A stretch of DNA of 22,768 bases from Ichthyophonus hoferi (GCA_002751075.1 NAOQ01000002.1:390275-413042); one strand, 5' to 3'. Counted from the first letter of the stretch, positions 1-11,033 are shown. The notes: generated by a model not told the origin, from the sequence alone. Numbers and translations: made by a program.

Positions 1-105
1 TCATCAGTGACGTCTCCAACTGCACTCAGGCGCAATTCTTACGATCCTAGAAGAGGCTTCTCAGCCAAACTGAGATTCATGATTCCTTACATTCTAACCT
101 GTTGA
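1..105 (+). CDS. possible last coding exon of an upstream gene (partial, weak)
   Basis: Frame 1 is open from the first base of the window to a TGA at 103-105. It would give 34 residues rich in Ser, Arg and Pro (SSVTSPTALRRNS...), ending in a hydrophobic stretch, IPYILTC. The local GC content is higher than in the AT-rich DNA that follows, as expected for the end of a coding exon. No domain is recognisable, no start codon is visible, and so short an open frame can arise by chance. A splice acceptor, if any, lies left of the window. This is a candidate only. Confidence 0.3.
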   Translation, partial: SSVTSPTALRRNSYDPRRGFSAKLRFMIPYILTC

Positions 106-954
106 AGTATTTCAGCTACTACCAGCATTAAGTTACATACTTCATGAAATCTTATGCAAAAACACACTGTTTATTGTTAGTTTCTATATATTTATTAGTG
201 TTGTTGTAATATTACGCCTATAATTATAGCATTTTATTTTCACGTGATTTACTGAGGCACTAACTAACCTCATATTGTTTTATCTTTCTGGTTACTGTTA
301 TTTAGAACTATTTGAATGGAGATGCGAGGTGTGGCTCATAAACTCCATTAGTGATACGATACTTATATATATAATGTTTTACGTTAAAATTTATCTCGGT
401 ATAATTAATATATTGCTTAGTCCCATGGCTTTTAGGAAGTGTTTGGAAAAATAAGTAGGGACAGGAGCGTTCCTGTAACTGATATTCATTAAGAGAGAGA
501 GGGAATACCAAATTCATTAAAATCTTATGCTCTCCACATTTGTGTGTGCGGGGGCTGGTCGACCTGCTCTTTATTATTGCTTGCAGTTTACATTTATACT
601 AATATCATTTTTAGAATGGCTCTTTAGTCAGCTACCTCATTGCTGTAACTGCTTGCAAATGTTTTTTGTTGACAAATAATCTATCAGGTCGAATCATTAT
701 GCAACTACCTATTATCTTGAGCCATGCCCAAACCTTCTTACTCATCTGTGGTTAGCGATCTTGCAACATAGAGTATACGGAGATGTCAGTAGATCAGCGA
801 AAAACTATATAACGTCAACTCAATCCATTATCAAGGACCAAGAAACTGGTCGAATGAAAAAAAAAATACTTCTTAGCATGGGCCTATATCAAAGACCATC
901 CTTTGGTTCCTGAGAATAGAAAAGAAAATTAATGTTGTTTTTTCTACATATAAT
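106..954. other. AT-rich intergenic stretch, no gene seen
   Basis: No frame here looks coding. The 69-codon minus-strand open frame at 308-517 has an ordinary AT-rich composition, no recognisable motif and no splice context. If the frame at 1-105 is real, this stretch would start with its 3' UTR. Confidence 0.5.
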
Positions 955-1071
955 ATGGCCTGGCAACCTAGCGTTGCTCCCACTGCAGTTGCGTCTATTC
1001 ACAATACATCATTCATAACAACTGTACCAGGACCTCTTCAACTTTCTGCTGAATCAACTGTCAGAATCTAA
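955..1071 (+). CDS. short open frame of unknown meaning
   Basis: An ATG at 955 opens a 38-codon frame ending in TAA at 1069-1071. The product begins MAWQPSVAPTAVAS and is rich in Ala, Thr, Ser and Pro, with a more balanced base use than its surroundings. It overlaps the 3' end of an open segment on the other strand (1054-1223). No family is recognised. It could be a small exon, a gene fragment or chance, and no convincing splice site or poly(A) signal was found for it. Confidence 0.2.
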   Translation: MAWQPSVAPTAVASIHNTSFITTVPGPLQLSAESTVRI

Positions 1072-1223
1072 GAAGCTGATACCTTCTGTCTCATTGTCTT
1101 GGGACATAAAATGTCTGTCTATGAAATAGCTCAAGGTGGAGTCGAAATCCTCTAAAATATTCCTAGATATATCTTCTTCATTGCCAGAACTTGATTGACT
1201 CCGGCTAATGTAGGATTTTGTAA
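1054..1223 (-). CDS. candidate terminal exon on the minus strand, product unknown
   Basis: Reading leftward, a pyrimidine-rich acceptor (TCTTCTTCAG) at 1224-1233 is followed by an open frame of 56 codons, ending in TGA at 1054-1056. The product is Ser- and acidic-rich (for example SSSGNEEDISRNILEDF and SQDNETEG), like a disordered C-terminal tail. The 170-nt length fits a phase-1 acceptor. No partner exon is evident between 1224 and 2650 on this strand, so it may be the remnant of a lost gene or a chance frame. No function can be assigned. Confidence 0.25.
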
Positions 1224-2653
1224 CTGAAGAAGATTGTAATGACTATTAAATGAAAATGCTTGGATGCATACGTCGGTCTTTAGTCAGGGAAACCATTCTT
1301 GAATAAGTTTTATTCCATAAAAACTACTATTAGCTTTTTCATAAACTTTTTCAACAAAATTATCACTATTACACTTTAGTGTACCTAAAGCTTGGGAAAA
1401 ATATGTTGCTATGTTTGAGATAACCCTATTAAGTATTGTACCGTTAATTATCTAATGAGCCTCTACTCCAATTAATTAAAGTTAGATAAAATTAGCCAAT
1501 GAAAGACCGTAATGTAAAGTTAATAATCAATAAATTAAGATAAATCTAATTACTAGCTTAGAATAACGACAAAGGACTAAAAACTGAACAATAGGTTGGT
1601 ATTGGAATTAAGACCCATGATATGCGGAAAACCTGAAACCATAATTTAAGTTCTAAAAATGTTTTTAAGGCTTTAGTACAGAAAGCTGTTACACCTTATG
1701 AATGAACAGTTAAGATCATATCATTAGAGCCCTGGTCAAACCACTTCAGAATATAGAAAGGTGTTGTTCATCAGTAATGTTTGTATGAAGTATCAATTAA
1801 ATTGGATTAACAACCTACTAATTAAATAACTGTCCTGATTACAGTAGTGCATTGCTGAAGTTTCTAACTATACTTAAGTGAAGATTTGTTGGACCCACCT
1901 CTCCAAAGGTACAATACTATATACTAATTATTAGTGCTGTTATATAGATCTAGTGTGTATTTGTGTGTTCTAAGAATGAATGGCATATAGCATCATACCC
2001 CTAAAGACGTGTTTAGAACAAATGAACTTAAGTAGTTAATTGGTTCAGTAGTATAACACGATAATTAAATTAACTTCTAGTTCATCCATTTAAGTATAAT
2101 AATAATTATTCCCAAGTACTTCTTACATTTGAAAGTGGATTTACCAGTGTTTACCAGTGCTCTAAGTTACTTCAACTAGCCAATAGAAGGGAATTCTTTA
2201 AGCTCGTGGGAAATGAATAAAAATTATCTTCTGTTGAGTAGCCAATAGAAAAAAGAATCAAGGACGGTTAAAGTATTAATAAAATTACTAATTAAGGAGC
2301 GAGCGTTTGACCCAATGTTCAGCCCAGATTAAAATCTTAATTTGGTATACATTTCTAATTGGATACCTTACTTCTAAAGTAGTAAATGCAATTTAGATCG
2401 CCAATCATATATTTTCTATTACTCCCTCCTATTGGTCAGTATATGATTATATTTTAAATCTTTAACTAACTTGCTTAATTTGGCAGGTGAAATATATTAT
2501 TATTATTACCATATCTGGTTCAATTTTTGGGTAATGTTTGCATGTTTGTATTCATGTATTCATACTTTTTACTCAGAAATTTTTACAACTTTCTGACGTT
2601 TAACGTAACACCTCCAGTCATGCCAGGTGAATGTAATGTTTATGCATATATTA
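1224..2653. other. AT-rich intergenic DNA with short direct repeats
   Basis: No coding frame is convincing. The region is dense in TTAATTA-type words. It has small direct repeats such as TTTACCAGTG twice in tandem (about 2140-2159) and GCCAATAGAA twice (near 2180 and 2241). Its right end contains the hairpin at 2654-2693 and the upstream region of the MPV17-like gene. Confidence 0.5.
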
Positions 2654-2693
2654 GTTCATCATAATGTGTATTCAAATATGCATTATGATGAAC
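2654..2693. repeat. 40-nt perfect-arm palindrome / hairpin
   Basis: GTTCATCATAATG at 2654-2666 is the exact reverse complement of CATTATGATGAAC at 2681-2693. The 14 nt between them can extend the stem by five more pairs, two of them G-T, leaving a TCAA loop. The whole forms an 18-bp stem about 275 bp upstream of the MPV17-like start codon. It could be a DNA cruciform or regulatory palindrome, a tiny foldback relic or a transcribed hairpin. The sequence alone does not decide. Confidence 0.6.
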
Positions 2694-2968
2694 ACCTGCG
2701 TATATACGTACTCTATGGTTTTCAACATGCACACTCTCCTCTCCTGTTGTTCGAGGGCCCACCATTTTTTTAATATCAGATTGGGAAAGATTCCACTGCT
2801 CAAACAAGACCGTAAAGGCCCGGATATTCTCTACCCTTACGTAGATATGAGGTTTTTGCTTATTGAAAAATATCTATACCCATAGGCCTAACCCGACTCC
2901 ACTTGTTTTTGTTTCGGGAGTCCACCTTACGTCGAGCTGTAACTACCTTTCCTTACTTCTCCCCCTTG

Positions 2969-4421
2969 ATGAAAACCTTCTCCTCTTCCGCCAATGGAAT
3001 AAGGAAATCAACCGTCAGCCTCACAATGAGGAAGTTTTCCCAACAAGTACAACAGTCAGGGGAGAAATGCTGTGTGCGACGACTTGGGAGGCGGTACACA
3101 GAGCTTCTACAGACTAACCCTATAGCAACAAAGGGGATTACAGCTGCAACTTTAGGCGCTTTTGGAGATATGATGTGTCAAAGATTTGTTGATAATTCAG
3201 ATACTATCAATTGGAAGAGGACGTGCATGTTTACACTTCTCAACGGAGTTTATGTTGCACCGACGGTACACATTTGGTACAACCTTCTGGCAAGGTGAGG
3301 CTATAGGGGTAAAGATGAGTACTGTGTGAGTGTCTATTTTTTTGTGCATGCATTTGTGTGCATGTTGAAAAGATAGAAAGAGAAGGGGTATTTTTCAGGA
3401 AGAATAAATGTTTTATCAATATAATATCTGTGCATGTGTATCATTAAGGTAATGTATGTGTAGGAAAGAAAAATTGGAGTTGGGTTCATGCGAAATATAT
3501 AATGGTTTACTATAACTTAGGTAATTAGGCTGGTGTGGTGATTATAAATCTGTTTTAATTTTTGAATTTAAGGAGTACAAATAGACTTGTACAATACTAG
3601 TGCCATTTAACGATATGAGGCGATTTTAGCATATAGAATGATATGAATGATATATGTATATTGTTGATCATGAGTCTATGGGTGGGTATATGGTGTGAGT
3701 TTCATGTATGTACCTGATGTTTATTTTTGTACACATTTTTCAGCAATAGAAATACCAATAAATAAAAAGATTGGACTTTACAATTCAGTGAGCTCTTTGG
3801 TTCCAGCAATATTTATATGGTCCCATATTATTATATGGCCTCTATATTCAATCCTTTGACATTTCCTTACAGGACGATCGGGGCTGGTGCTGGGACTATT
3901 GTAGCAGTTAAACAATTGGTGATGGATCAGTTCCTCTTTGCCCCTGTGTTCATTGCTAGTTTTATGAGCCTCATTCTGACTATAGAGGGGCATATGTCTG
4001 ATATCCCAGGGCACATTTCCGAACATCTATGGCCTACCGTGGTGGCTAACTGGCAGGTATGTTTTACTATTAACTTTACTTACCTTCCTTCTTACTATCT
4101 CCACTTATCTCTCCATTACCGTTCTCTTTGTGCTATTTTCTAAAAGATTTTTTTGGGCATAGCATAAAATAATAATACTTCGCTGAGAATTGTCATCTGC
4201 AGCTAGCACTATTACTCACCCAGCCGCCCTTAACCCTATCTATTGTTCCTATACAGTTATGGATACCAGCAAATTTCCTCAATTTCCGATATATTTCCCT
4301 TGATTATCGAGTATTGTTTGGGAATGGTGTGGCTCTTCTATGGAATGTCTACCTCTCATATGCTTCTCATAAGTCTGTAAAATCAACCAACACTACAACT
4401 AATGTAGAAACTACTATTTGA
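2969..4421 (+). CDS. MPV17/PMP22 family inner organelle membrane protein, three exons
   Basis: The coding exons are 2969-3294, 3873-4056 and 4257-4421, joined by GT-AG introns of 578 and 200 bp. The phases agree and give 224 residues. The first ATG in frame after an upstream stop is at 2969. The first 45 residues are basic and Ser-rich with almost no acid (MKTFSSSANG..., RRLGRR), as in a mitochondrial presequence. Then come family landmarks: YTELLQTNP, a hydrophobic first span with GDMMCQ, YVAPTVHIWY, VMDQFLFAPVF, and the C-terminal LWIPANFLNF plus DYRVLFGNGVALLWNVYLSY. These match the four-span fold of MPV17, MPV17L2, PXMP2 and yeast Sym1, which sit in the mitochondrial inner or peroxisomal membrane and are thought to act as small channels or in nucleotide and redox balance. 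Length is slightly above the usual 175-210 because of the leader. The family is clear; the subfamily and the exact transport role are not. Confidence 0.88.
3295..3872 (+). other. intron 1 of the MPV17-like gene
   Basis: The donor AAG|GTGAGG follows codon 108, and the acceptor TTTCCTTACAG|GACG restores the arginine codon. The interior is TG-rich and AT-rich, with no coding signal. Open frames near 3778-4026 and 3817-4143 are antisense to exon 2 or read through its edges. Confidence 0.8.
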
Positions 4422-4738
4422 GGGCTGTACCTTGCAATAATATGAGGATCATGAAGTGTAAAGAATGATTTGTTTGTAGACTTTCCCTTTTTCCCCTATA
4501 GTCTTATCTGGCTGTTGTGGTCAGATAGTCTTCTGGCTAATGCTCTTGCTAACTCCTCCTCAATCCCACGTTGCTGCTATAAAGATATAGAAGCGTTTAG
4601 TTTCTTACTTGAAATGGGCTGTATACGGTTATGGTATTGTTACTATCACAAGAAGCAACACCAGACTCAACTAGTTAGCCTTCTAATGAAGTATCTGAAT
4701 TATCTACTTCGACTTCTTTAACAACAATAGACAATAAA
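4422..4738 (+). promoter_or_regulatory. 3' UTR and poly(A) signal of the MPV17-like gene
   Basis: The first canonical AATAAA after the stop codon is at 4733-4738, about 310 nt downstream. An 83-codon open frame at 4470-4721 lies inside this interval. It shows no family motif and is probably a chance frame in the UTR. Confidence 0.5.
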
Positions 4739-7068
4739 AGAACATGAACGTAAATTAGATTCTGGAATATAACTTTTTATAGTATAATAATATAATAGTT
4801 TATAGTTTATATGACAGAACAGTGATTTGATTGTACACCTTGTCTTCTTTTCTTATGGTCTTATCCTTTGATGCTGTTTTTTCTGTTGTCTCGCCATTTT
4901 TTCTTTATGTCCCTCTTCTTTTAAACTAGAGAGGTATGTATGTATGATCAAGTACTGTGAAATTTGATTTTCTTTGTGCCTCACATCCTTGTCACTCGTA
5001 TCCCCTTGAATTTAAATTTTTCTACCTTATACACCAGACCCCGGTAATGAATTGTTATTTTGGGTTTCTTAAAACAGTATCAACCCTTGCTAGGATACAT
5101 GGAATGTATACAGGCAATGTAGGGCTTCTAGTCCCTTATCACTGCAATAATCATATAGGATACATAAGCAATAATGCTTCCTTATTTATCTTAATATTTA
5201 AGGAATCGGTGTAACTTATTACACATGTTCCTGTTCTAATCCATATATTGTGTTTTGCTATATATTAATATCTTTATCTGAATGCTATATCATACTAAAA
5301 TCAGGTTGATTATAAATATACACATGATCATTATAAATAGATGATATTATTTACGATTACATAAAAGTAAGGCATAATTATCATTGGTGTTCATGTCATA
5401 GTGAAGGATTATAGCGATAGAATGTGATGTATATATGTATAAACTGATGAAGTATAAATATAGCATTTAGATAAATATATTAATCTGATGTTATTGCCAT
5501 GGTTATGGTTGAGAAATTACAGTAATTTCAACAAATTAGTCTAAAGATTCTACACCAATCAGATCAATTGATACAACCAACCAAAACTAAGAGTCCTAAT
5601 ATTTCCCTTATCTTACTGGCTCCTACCGTATTTCATAAAGCCGCTATTATTTACGATTATTCGTCACATTTGGGCTAAATAAAATCAACTATCTGCTTTA
5701 GATACCATACACTATAACATATATAGATTAACGGATCGTTTTAATAAAGTAATAAATTTCTACTCTTTCAATAAATACTATGACCAATCGTAATTTATTG
5801 TTATTAATAAATGTTGTACCAGGGTTTCACTTTTGGATCTGCATTGAGAGGAGACCCAATAGTACACTACAAAGCTTTTGCAAACTCATTCATATTTTTG
5901 AGAGCAACGTTGTCTCCCTCCCTGAGTGGAAGATGTGGGTCTATATATCTGTTTAGGTATGAGGGTATGAATGTCTACTTATTGATAGGGCATAGTATAA
6001 AATAGAATAGAATTATTATACTATTGTATAGTTATATTATACCGTTCATTGATGTATTGATAGCCTGACATAGAATGAAATGCTAATATTCTTGATAAAC
6101 ATAATAAAAACTATTATTCCGTTTTCTTAATCTTTCTTATTAAAGGCTTTAAGGACATATATACTAAACCATTTACAAGTTCACACTATTTCAAATTACA
6201 AAAATATAGTATTAATAATTAGTAGAATACGATGTGCCGTGTCAACATCTATGTCTATGTAGTAAAGCATTGCAATATAATCAAGTGTAGAATTGTAATA
6301 AAGAAAAACAGGCACTGGCTTTATTAGTGGATGATTATTATTGATGATATAAATAATAGTAACGTTCAGAAATATACATTATTAAGTCATGTAGTATATA
6401 TAGATATACAGAGTATAATTTAAGGTAGTGTGGGTCAATCAAATAAAGTAAGTATAATCTTATTTAATTTAATATAGTATAATAGTAAAATTTAATATAA
6501 TACAACACAATACAATATATCATACAAATGTAAAAATACAGTCTACAAGACTCCAAATATTGCTGCTCTCAAAACTCAAAGATTATCCAAGCTATTTGTG
6601 CAGTTATGATATGGTTTTATTTAATACGTATGTACAGTGCTCTAATATAATAGTAGATAGCTATTCTACCTTTTGTATTCTTTTCTGCAAGGCAAAAAGA
6701 CACCCCCATTGCTTTCTTTCCGCTACCACGCTGTGAAACTGACCTATAATTTAGTCTTCTTATAGTACACCCAATTACTATGGTAGACAGTATTATTAAT
6801 TTTTTCTTTGGTGAAACTTAGAAAACTTATTTGTTTAAAACAGTTATATAAAAATACTACTTCAGAACTATTTATTGCTCTTAAAAACAACCGTTGTATT
6901 TAAACGTTATCACTGATACAACCTAGCTGCACAAGCCTAGCATACCACGCACTTTCATTTTAGAGTATTAATAACTAATTGTATAACAATAGATTGTTCA
7001 TGCACTTTTTAACTAAAATTACACTAAGGGCTCGACCATAACATTTTTTATTTGAACGCAAAATGTTT
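4739..7068. other. AT-rich intergenic DNA with two unassigned open segments
   Basis: Most of this stretch is low-complexity A/T. Two short plus-strand frames stand out by slightly higher GC. One at 4957-5214 has 85 codons and a hydrophobic product. The other at 5811-6005 has 64 codons, begins MLYQGFTFGSALRGDP and is followed by a donor-like TTTAG|GTATGAGG near 5955. Neither resembles a family I know, and no matching exons could be chained to them. They may be isolated exons, decayed gene fragments or chance. Confidence 0.4.
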
Positions 7069-7073
7069 AAAAA
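7069..7073 (-). terminator. RNA polymerase III terminator of the tRNA-Arg gene
   Basis: On the minus strand a run of five T residues begins 3 nt after the last base of the tRNA. This is the usual Pol III stop signal. Confidence 0.8.
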
Positions 7074-7076
7074 CAA

Positions 7077-7159
7077 GCCCACGGTGGGACTCGAACCCAC
7101 AACCCCCAGATGACTACCTTATAGAAGTCTGATGCGCTATCCGATTGCGCTACGCGGGC
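7077..7159 (-). tRNA. tRNA-Arg (anticodon UCU) with a 10-nt intron
   Basis: The minus strand folds into a full cloverleaf. The acceptor arms GCCCGCG and CGTGGGC pair with one G-T. The D stem is GCGC/GCGC around AATCGGATA. The anticodon stem TCAGA pairs with TCTGG. The T arm is GTGGG-TTCGAGT-CCCAC. The loop reads C-T-TCT-A, followed by 10 extra bases (TAAGGTAGTC) at the canonical position one base 3' of the anticodon, then A. Mature length is 73 nt before CCA addition. The internal A box (TAGCGCAATCGG) and B box (GGTTCGAGTCC) fit Pol III promoters. It decodes AGA codons. An intron in tRNA-Arg-UCU is common in animals; this one is short. Confidence 0.95.
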
Positions 7160-8825
7160 ATGTCAGACATTTTCAGTTGTTGCTTTATGACGTAAACCAA
7201 CATAGTATAATAATATAATATGGCTTTAGAATTACTATATTATAGAGGCACAGTGCACTATTCAATGACGATATGTGGATAGTTATAACAATGAGGTTAC
7301 TATTTTAGATATTCAAAGATAATTTTTTGTTATTATTTAAATGATTAAACACAGGCAGTTCAAGATATTCCAGATATTCCAGTGTTTATGTAATCTGGTG
7401 GATTGAATTCAAGCTCGGACAAGCAAATGGGCTAATTCCTAAAGAAGTACTTAATCGGTATCTCCACCTTTGATTTGATGCTCTTAATTTAGTAGTCTTC
7501 CGTAAAGACATTTATATGATTTAGGCTTACGTGTGTGGACTATCACTATATCGGCAACTTGCTTTACTTCAGTTAATCTGTAGTATTAATTGCATGTGGT
7601 CTTTGTACTAGCAGTAATTCTACTATTAAAGAAAATAAAAGAGTACCCAACAAATCATTAGAAAATTATATACCACCGTAGTCTCCCTTGCGTAGTATTA
7701 ATCTATTCAAATGCACGATTAGGCCCTATATATTGTAGGAGTGTATTCAGTATAACCATAAGCTTCACTGTAGCCTGCTGCCTTGACTTTCAACCTTTTC
7801 ACTACTTTTAGAAAGTTAATATATGGGTATAAAAATATTAATCTCTTATTGAATCATGCAGAACCAATTTTTAAGTTTCTATGGGCTCTAGGCCTACCAT
7901 ATATCTCCCTGACCTTAGATAGGATATGTACTCCTAATTCTGCTATCAACTGAATAATGAATTGTTTTAATTCTCTACTTACGAGTTGTTGGATACCATC
8001 TACAACTAGTAAGATAATAACTATACAGGTAGACCTTAATAAGTAGATAATTTATATAAGTTCATATCATTCGGAAACATTCAAGAATTGTAATGATTAT
8101 TGGATTTTTATTAACAAATTTCCAGTTTACTTAATTCTTTTATTATAGTTAAGCCTTTCCAGAAGAATCAATATTTACACTGTAAAGTATTTATTTGATT
8201 GAGTAATTAATTATAACAAAGAAATAATTACATCTTAGTTATAATTTAATTGTAGCTTGTCAAAGTACTGTGTTATCTAGGACTGATTTAAATTAGTGAG
8301 ATAGAGGCACTGACCCTGGCAGGATAGTTGGCTTATTTTTATTTTCAAAATACCAGAAGCACAAACAGAACTAGCTGTTAGAAATTCACGCTATGTATAT
8401 ATGTAAGTAAACAACATATACTCAGTCCTAATATTACAAACCTTTATATAAGTATGAAGAGAAAAACATTAAAACGATAAATTCGGCAATTAGACAACTG
8501 GGTTATCAATCCTGATTTATTTAACAATGGAATAAACCAGACAATCCTCTATAAACTTTAGGATTACTAATATAGTATATCAGAACGCATCAGAAGTTGC
8601 ATGTGCAATAGTATCATAGATTTCACCTATTCATATATTCCTAACATGCAAAATATCTATTCTTAATATAGTATCTTAATAATCGCTATATGTCAGAATC
8701 CGTGGAACAGACTGATTTGTAATCACTTCCACTTTGTTCGTAATCTTTGGAAAAGAAGTTTAATTACTCTAATAAGTTTCTAGATATTTCCTTGTTACTG
8801 ATAGAACCCAAGAGTCTGCTTTTGT
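7160..8825. other. AT-rich intergenic DNA, no gene seen
   Basis: No open frame of useful length and no RNA gene is recognisable. There are small tandem words, for example GATATTCCA twice near 7362-7381, and many TA-rich runs. Confidence 0.5.
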
Positions 8826-9350
8826 TGAAAACCCCCTCCTGACGATTTTTGGCTCTCAGCCCTCTTGTTGTACTTTAGTTTGACATAGGTAGCCATGTCA
8901 TCGATGTATTCCCTGAGTGTCCCACATTGTTTAGTGGTTTGACGGAAAGCCCTGACTTAGCTTCCGTATCTTGCGGACTGTAGGTCAAACAGTATCTTGG
9001 TGATGACCACCTAATCATGCAGTTCCATGACCATTTCTTGCAAGCGCTTGCTTGCCACCACTATTGGAGCAAGTTACTCATTCCCGTTCTCGGTTGGCCC
9101 GAAGGAGATTGTCAAATACACCGTCAAATACTTGGTTTGTTGAGCCAAATCTTTACCGTCAAATTGGTCTTTCATGCCCTTCCATATGTAAAACGCAAAT
9201 TGGTCCTGATGCCAACCTGCGGTTAGCCTCTGTTCTGTAGACACTAAAGTATACAAGTAGTGTCTAGCCGCTGCCTCCTCCTGTGATACTCTTGTCAGGT
9301 TCTCAGGTTACGTTTGGGTAGGCTCTTCTAGAATGGCCTGTAACATCATG
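8826..9350 (-). mobile_element. broken Ty1/Copia-type gag relic
   Basis: This island has higher GC than its flanks and reads as decayed protein on the minus strand. Conceptual fragments match the order of features in Copia-group Gag capsid regions. There is a segment like YTLVSTEQRL followed by WKGMKDQFDGKDLAQQ, the tryptophan and KDQF-type capsid helix. Next come a stretch with SKRLQEM, an ITKILFDL segment like the conserved K-I-L-x-x-L-P of these Gags, and a TLREYIDDM-type segment. The copy is clearly broken, with at least three interruptions. No LTRs, integrase or reverse transcriptase were found nearby, so it is a fragment of an old insertion. The family call rests on remembered motif patterns, not a search. 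Confidence 0.6.
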
Positions 9351-9497
9351 AAGTATCCAACCTAATACTTATGGGAACTAAGATACTTAACACTAGATAT
9401 GTATTTTTTTATGTTCATACATGTAATCATATTTATTACATTTTACTTATACATATGTGATAAAGTGCGTACGTACGTAGACGAATAATTTTAATCG

Positions 9498-9600
9498 TGT
9501 TAAAGCGGTAAACTATAGGGTCAACATATCCTGTTTTTATTTTAAGCTTTTACCCTGACAATGACACAAGTCAGGTGGCGGACTATAGTGTAAACAAAAC
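9498..9600 (+). repeat. left terminal inverted repeat
   Basis: It pairs with 10826-10912 in reverse complement. The best-conserved core is TTACCCTGACAATGACACAA and the following GTCAGGTGGCGGAC. About 15 bases near 9532-9548 are absent from the right arm. Just inside the arm is a CGAGATCTCG palindrome (9602-9611). Confidence 0.7.
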
Positions 9601-10825
9601 CCGAGATCTCGTCCCGACTAGAGTCATTAATTTACACAATAATAATCACATGATGCAATGAGATTGAATTCATTTTAAACGGTATATTTAATATAATATG
9701 GCATGCAGGAATTAATCTTAATCTAAATCATTATTGCGCAGGTTTTATAGATAATATCTACTATTTGCGCAACAGTAGATAATAAATAATTAGACAATTA
9801 TTGTAATGCATTACACATATTCCAACATATAGTGTTGCAACTATAGGAAAAAGATATGTTTTAATGTATGGGCCTACCGAAAAAGTAAAATTCAACCATG
9901 TACAAGTGCAAATCAGTATAGCTTGCCACATATCGATTGTTTTAGTATGTGATAGATACGTTAATTATTGTGCAACATGTTAGCAGACAATCCCTATTGG
10001 ACATATATTAGATAATAAAAACTTTAATGAAGTATACAAGCTGAGCCCAGATTGGTTCTGGGAATGCGTTTTTATTCATAAACGTGCTGTATAAATTTGT
10101 TTAAGTAGTTGAACATCGGCTCATTAAAACAGACAATTAAGTAAATTAACTGTCACATATTGTTAGAACCAACCTTTTCACGGCTTTTCGACATTCTACT
10201 TTCTTATTATTGTTATGATATTGGTTTAATTAATACACGGAGAAGTATCTTTTCCTAAGCTAATTTGGTAGACACAATTGCGAACAATCAACCTTTATTA
10301 CTGGTTAATAACTTGGTGTTGAATAGTTGACAATCGAACTTTATGATAGGTTTTTAAGCTAGGGGCTATTGGTCAACCACATACTCTATAAGCATAGATT
10401 AACAATTTGTTGCACGGTATTAGAAATATTACGTAATAATATATTATTATGGTATTAATTTTTATTATTATGATTATTCGTATTAATATATCAGATCTAT
10501 TTCTACATAGCAAATAATGTGATCGCATGCAGATTCTAATGAATAATACCTCATGACGTCATTAAGGGTTGGAACATGCATAATCCATTACAACAACTCA
10601 TTAATTGTTTAAATTGGAATATGACATCTAATCTATTTATTATCTGCTATTAATCAAATAGTAGGAATTATCCATCGAGCCTACGCATTAATGATTCAGA
10701 TTGTGATTAATTCCTGTACACCATCTTATGCTAAGTATACAGTTTAATCCGAATTCAGTTTCACTGTATCACATGTACTTACAATAGTATAAAGTAACCA
10801 CTATGTGGTAGAGAAGAAGTTTCTA

Positions 10826-10912
10826 GTTTTATTTACACCATGGTCCGCCACCTGACATGTGTCACTGTCAGGGTAAGAGGGTATGTTTACCCTATGCTTC
10901 GCCGTTTTAACA
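10826..10912 (-). repeat. right terminal inverted repeat
   Basis: It is the reverse-complement partner of the left arm, with the core GTCCGCCACCTGACATGTGT and then CACTGTCAGGGTAA. It ends about 115 bp from the likely poly(A) signal of the polybromo gene, so the element sits just beyond that gene's 3' end. Confidence 0.7.
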
Positions 10913-11027
10913 TTTAGTGCAGAATATTTTTTGATGGCTATAATTAATCATATGCTACAATTATTAATTAATTATTCTCTGCCTTATTTTATTTTTTCCG
11001 CAATCAAGATAATGTAAAAGTACTATA

Positions 11028-11033
11028 TTTATT
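11028..11033 (-). promoter_or_regulatory. likely poly(A) signal of the polybromo gene
   Basis: The minus strand reads AATAAA here, about 180 nt after the stop codon at 11214-11216. An ATTAAA variant lies closer, near 11136. Either would give a short 3' UTR ending before the inverted-repeat element. Confidence 0.45.

Larger units (their letters stand above)
9498..10912. mobile_element. non-autonomous DNA transposon-like element with ~90-bp terminal inverted repeats
   Basis: The two ends are long inverted copies of each other (9498-9600 and 10826-10912) bounding 1.4 kb of AT-rich DNA with no open frame. Across the inner 51 bases the arms differ at about 5 positions (roughly 90% identity); the outer parts differ more, and the left arm has extra bases. 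Each arm contains a CCTGAC...GTCAGG foldback. The ends begin TGTTAAA(G/A)CGG. No clear target-site duplication remains: the flanks TTTAATCG and TTTAGTGC share only part of their bases. This looks like an old, immobile MITE-like or internally deleted DNA transposon. The superfamily cannot be named from the ends. Confidence 0.65.

Noticed and set aside
4470-4721. 83-codon plus-strand frame after the MPV17-like gene
   Set aside because: It has no family motif and lies between the stop codon and the poly(A) signal; most simply 3' UTR.
9017-9240. Two plus-strand frames of 62-69 codons
   Set aside because: They are antisense to the Copia-type relic and have no recognisable content.
9489-10920. 8-bp target-site duplication of the inverted-repeat element
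   Set aside because: TTTAATCG and TTTAGTGC agree at only five positions, too weak to call.
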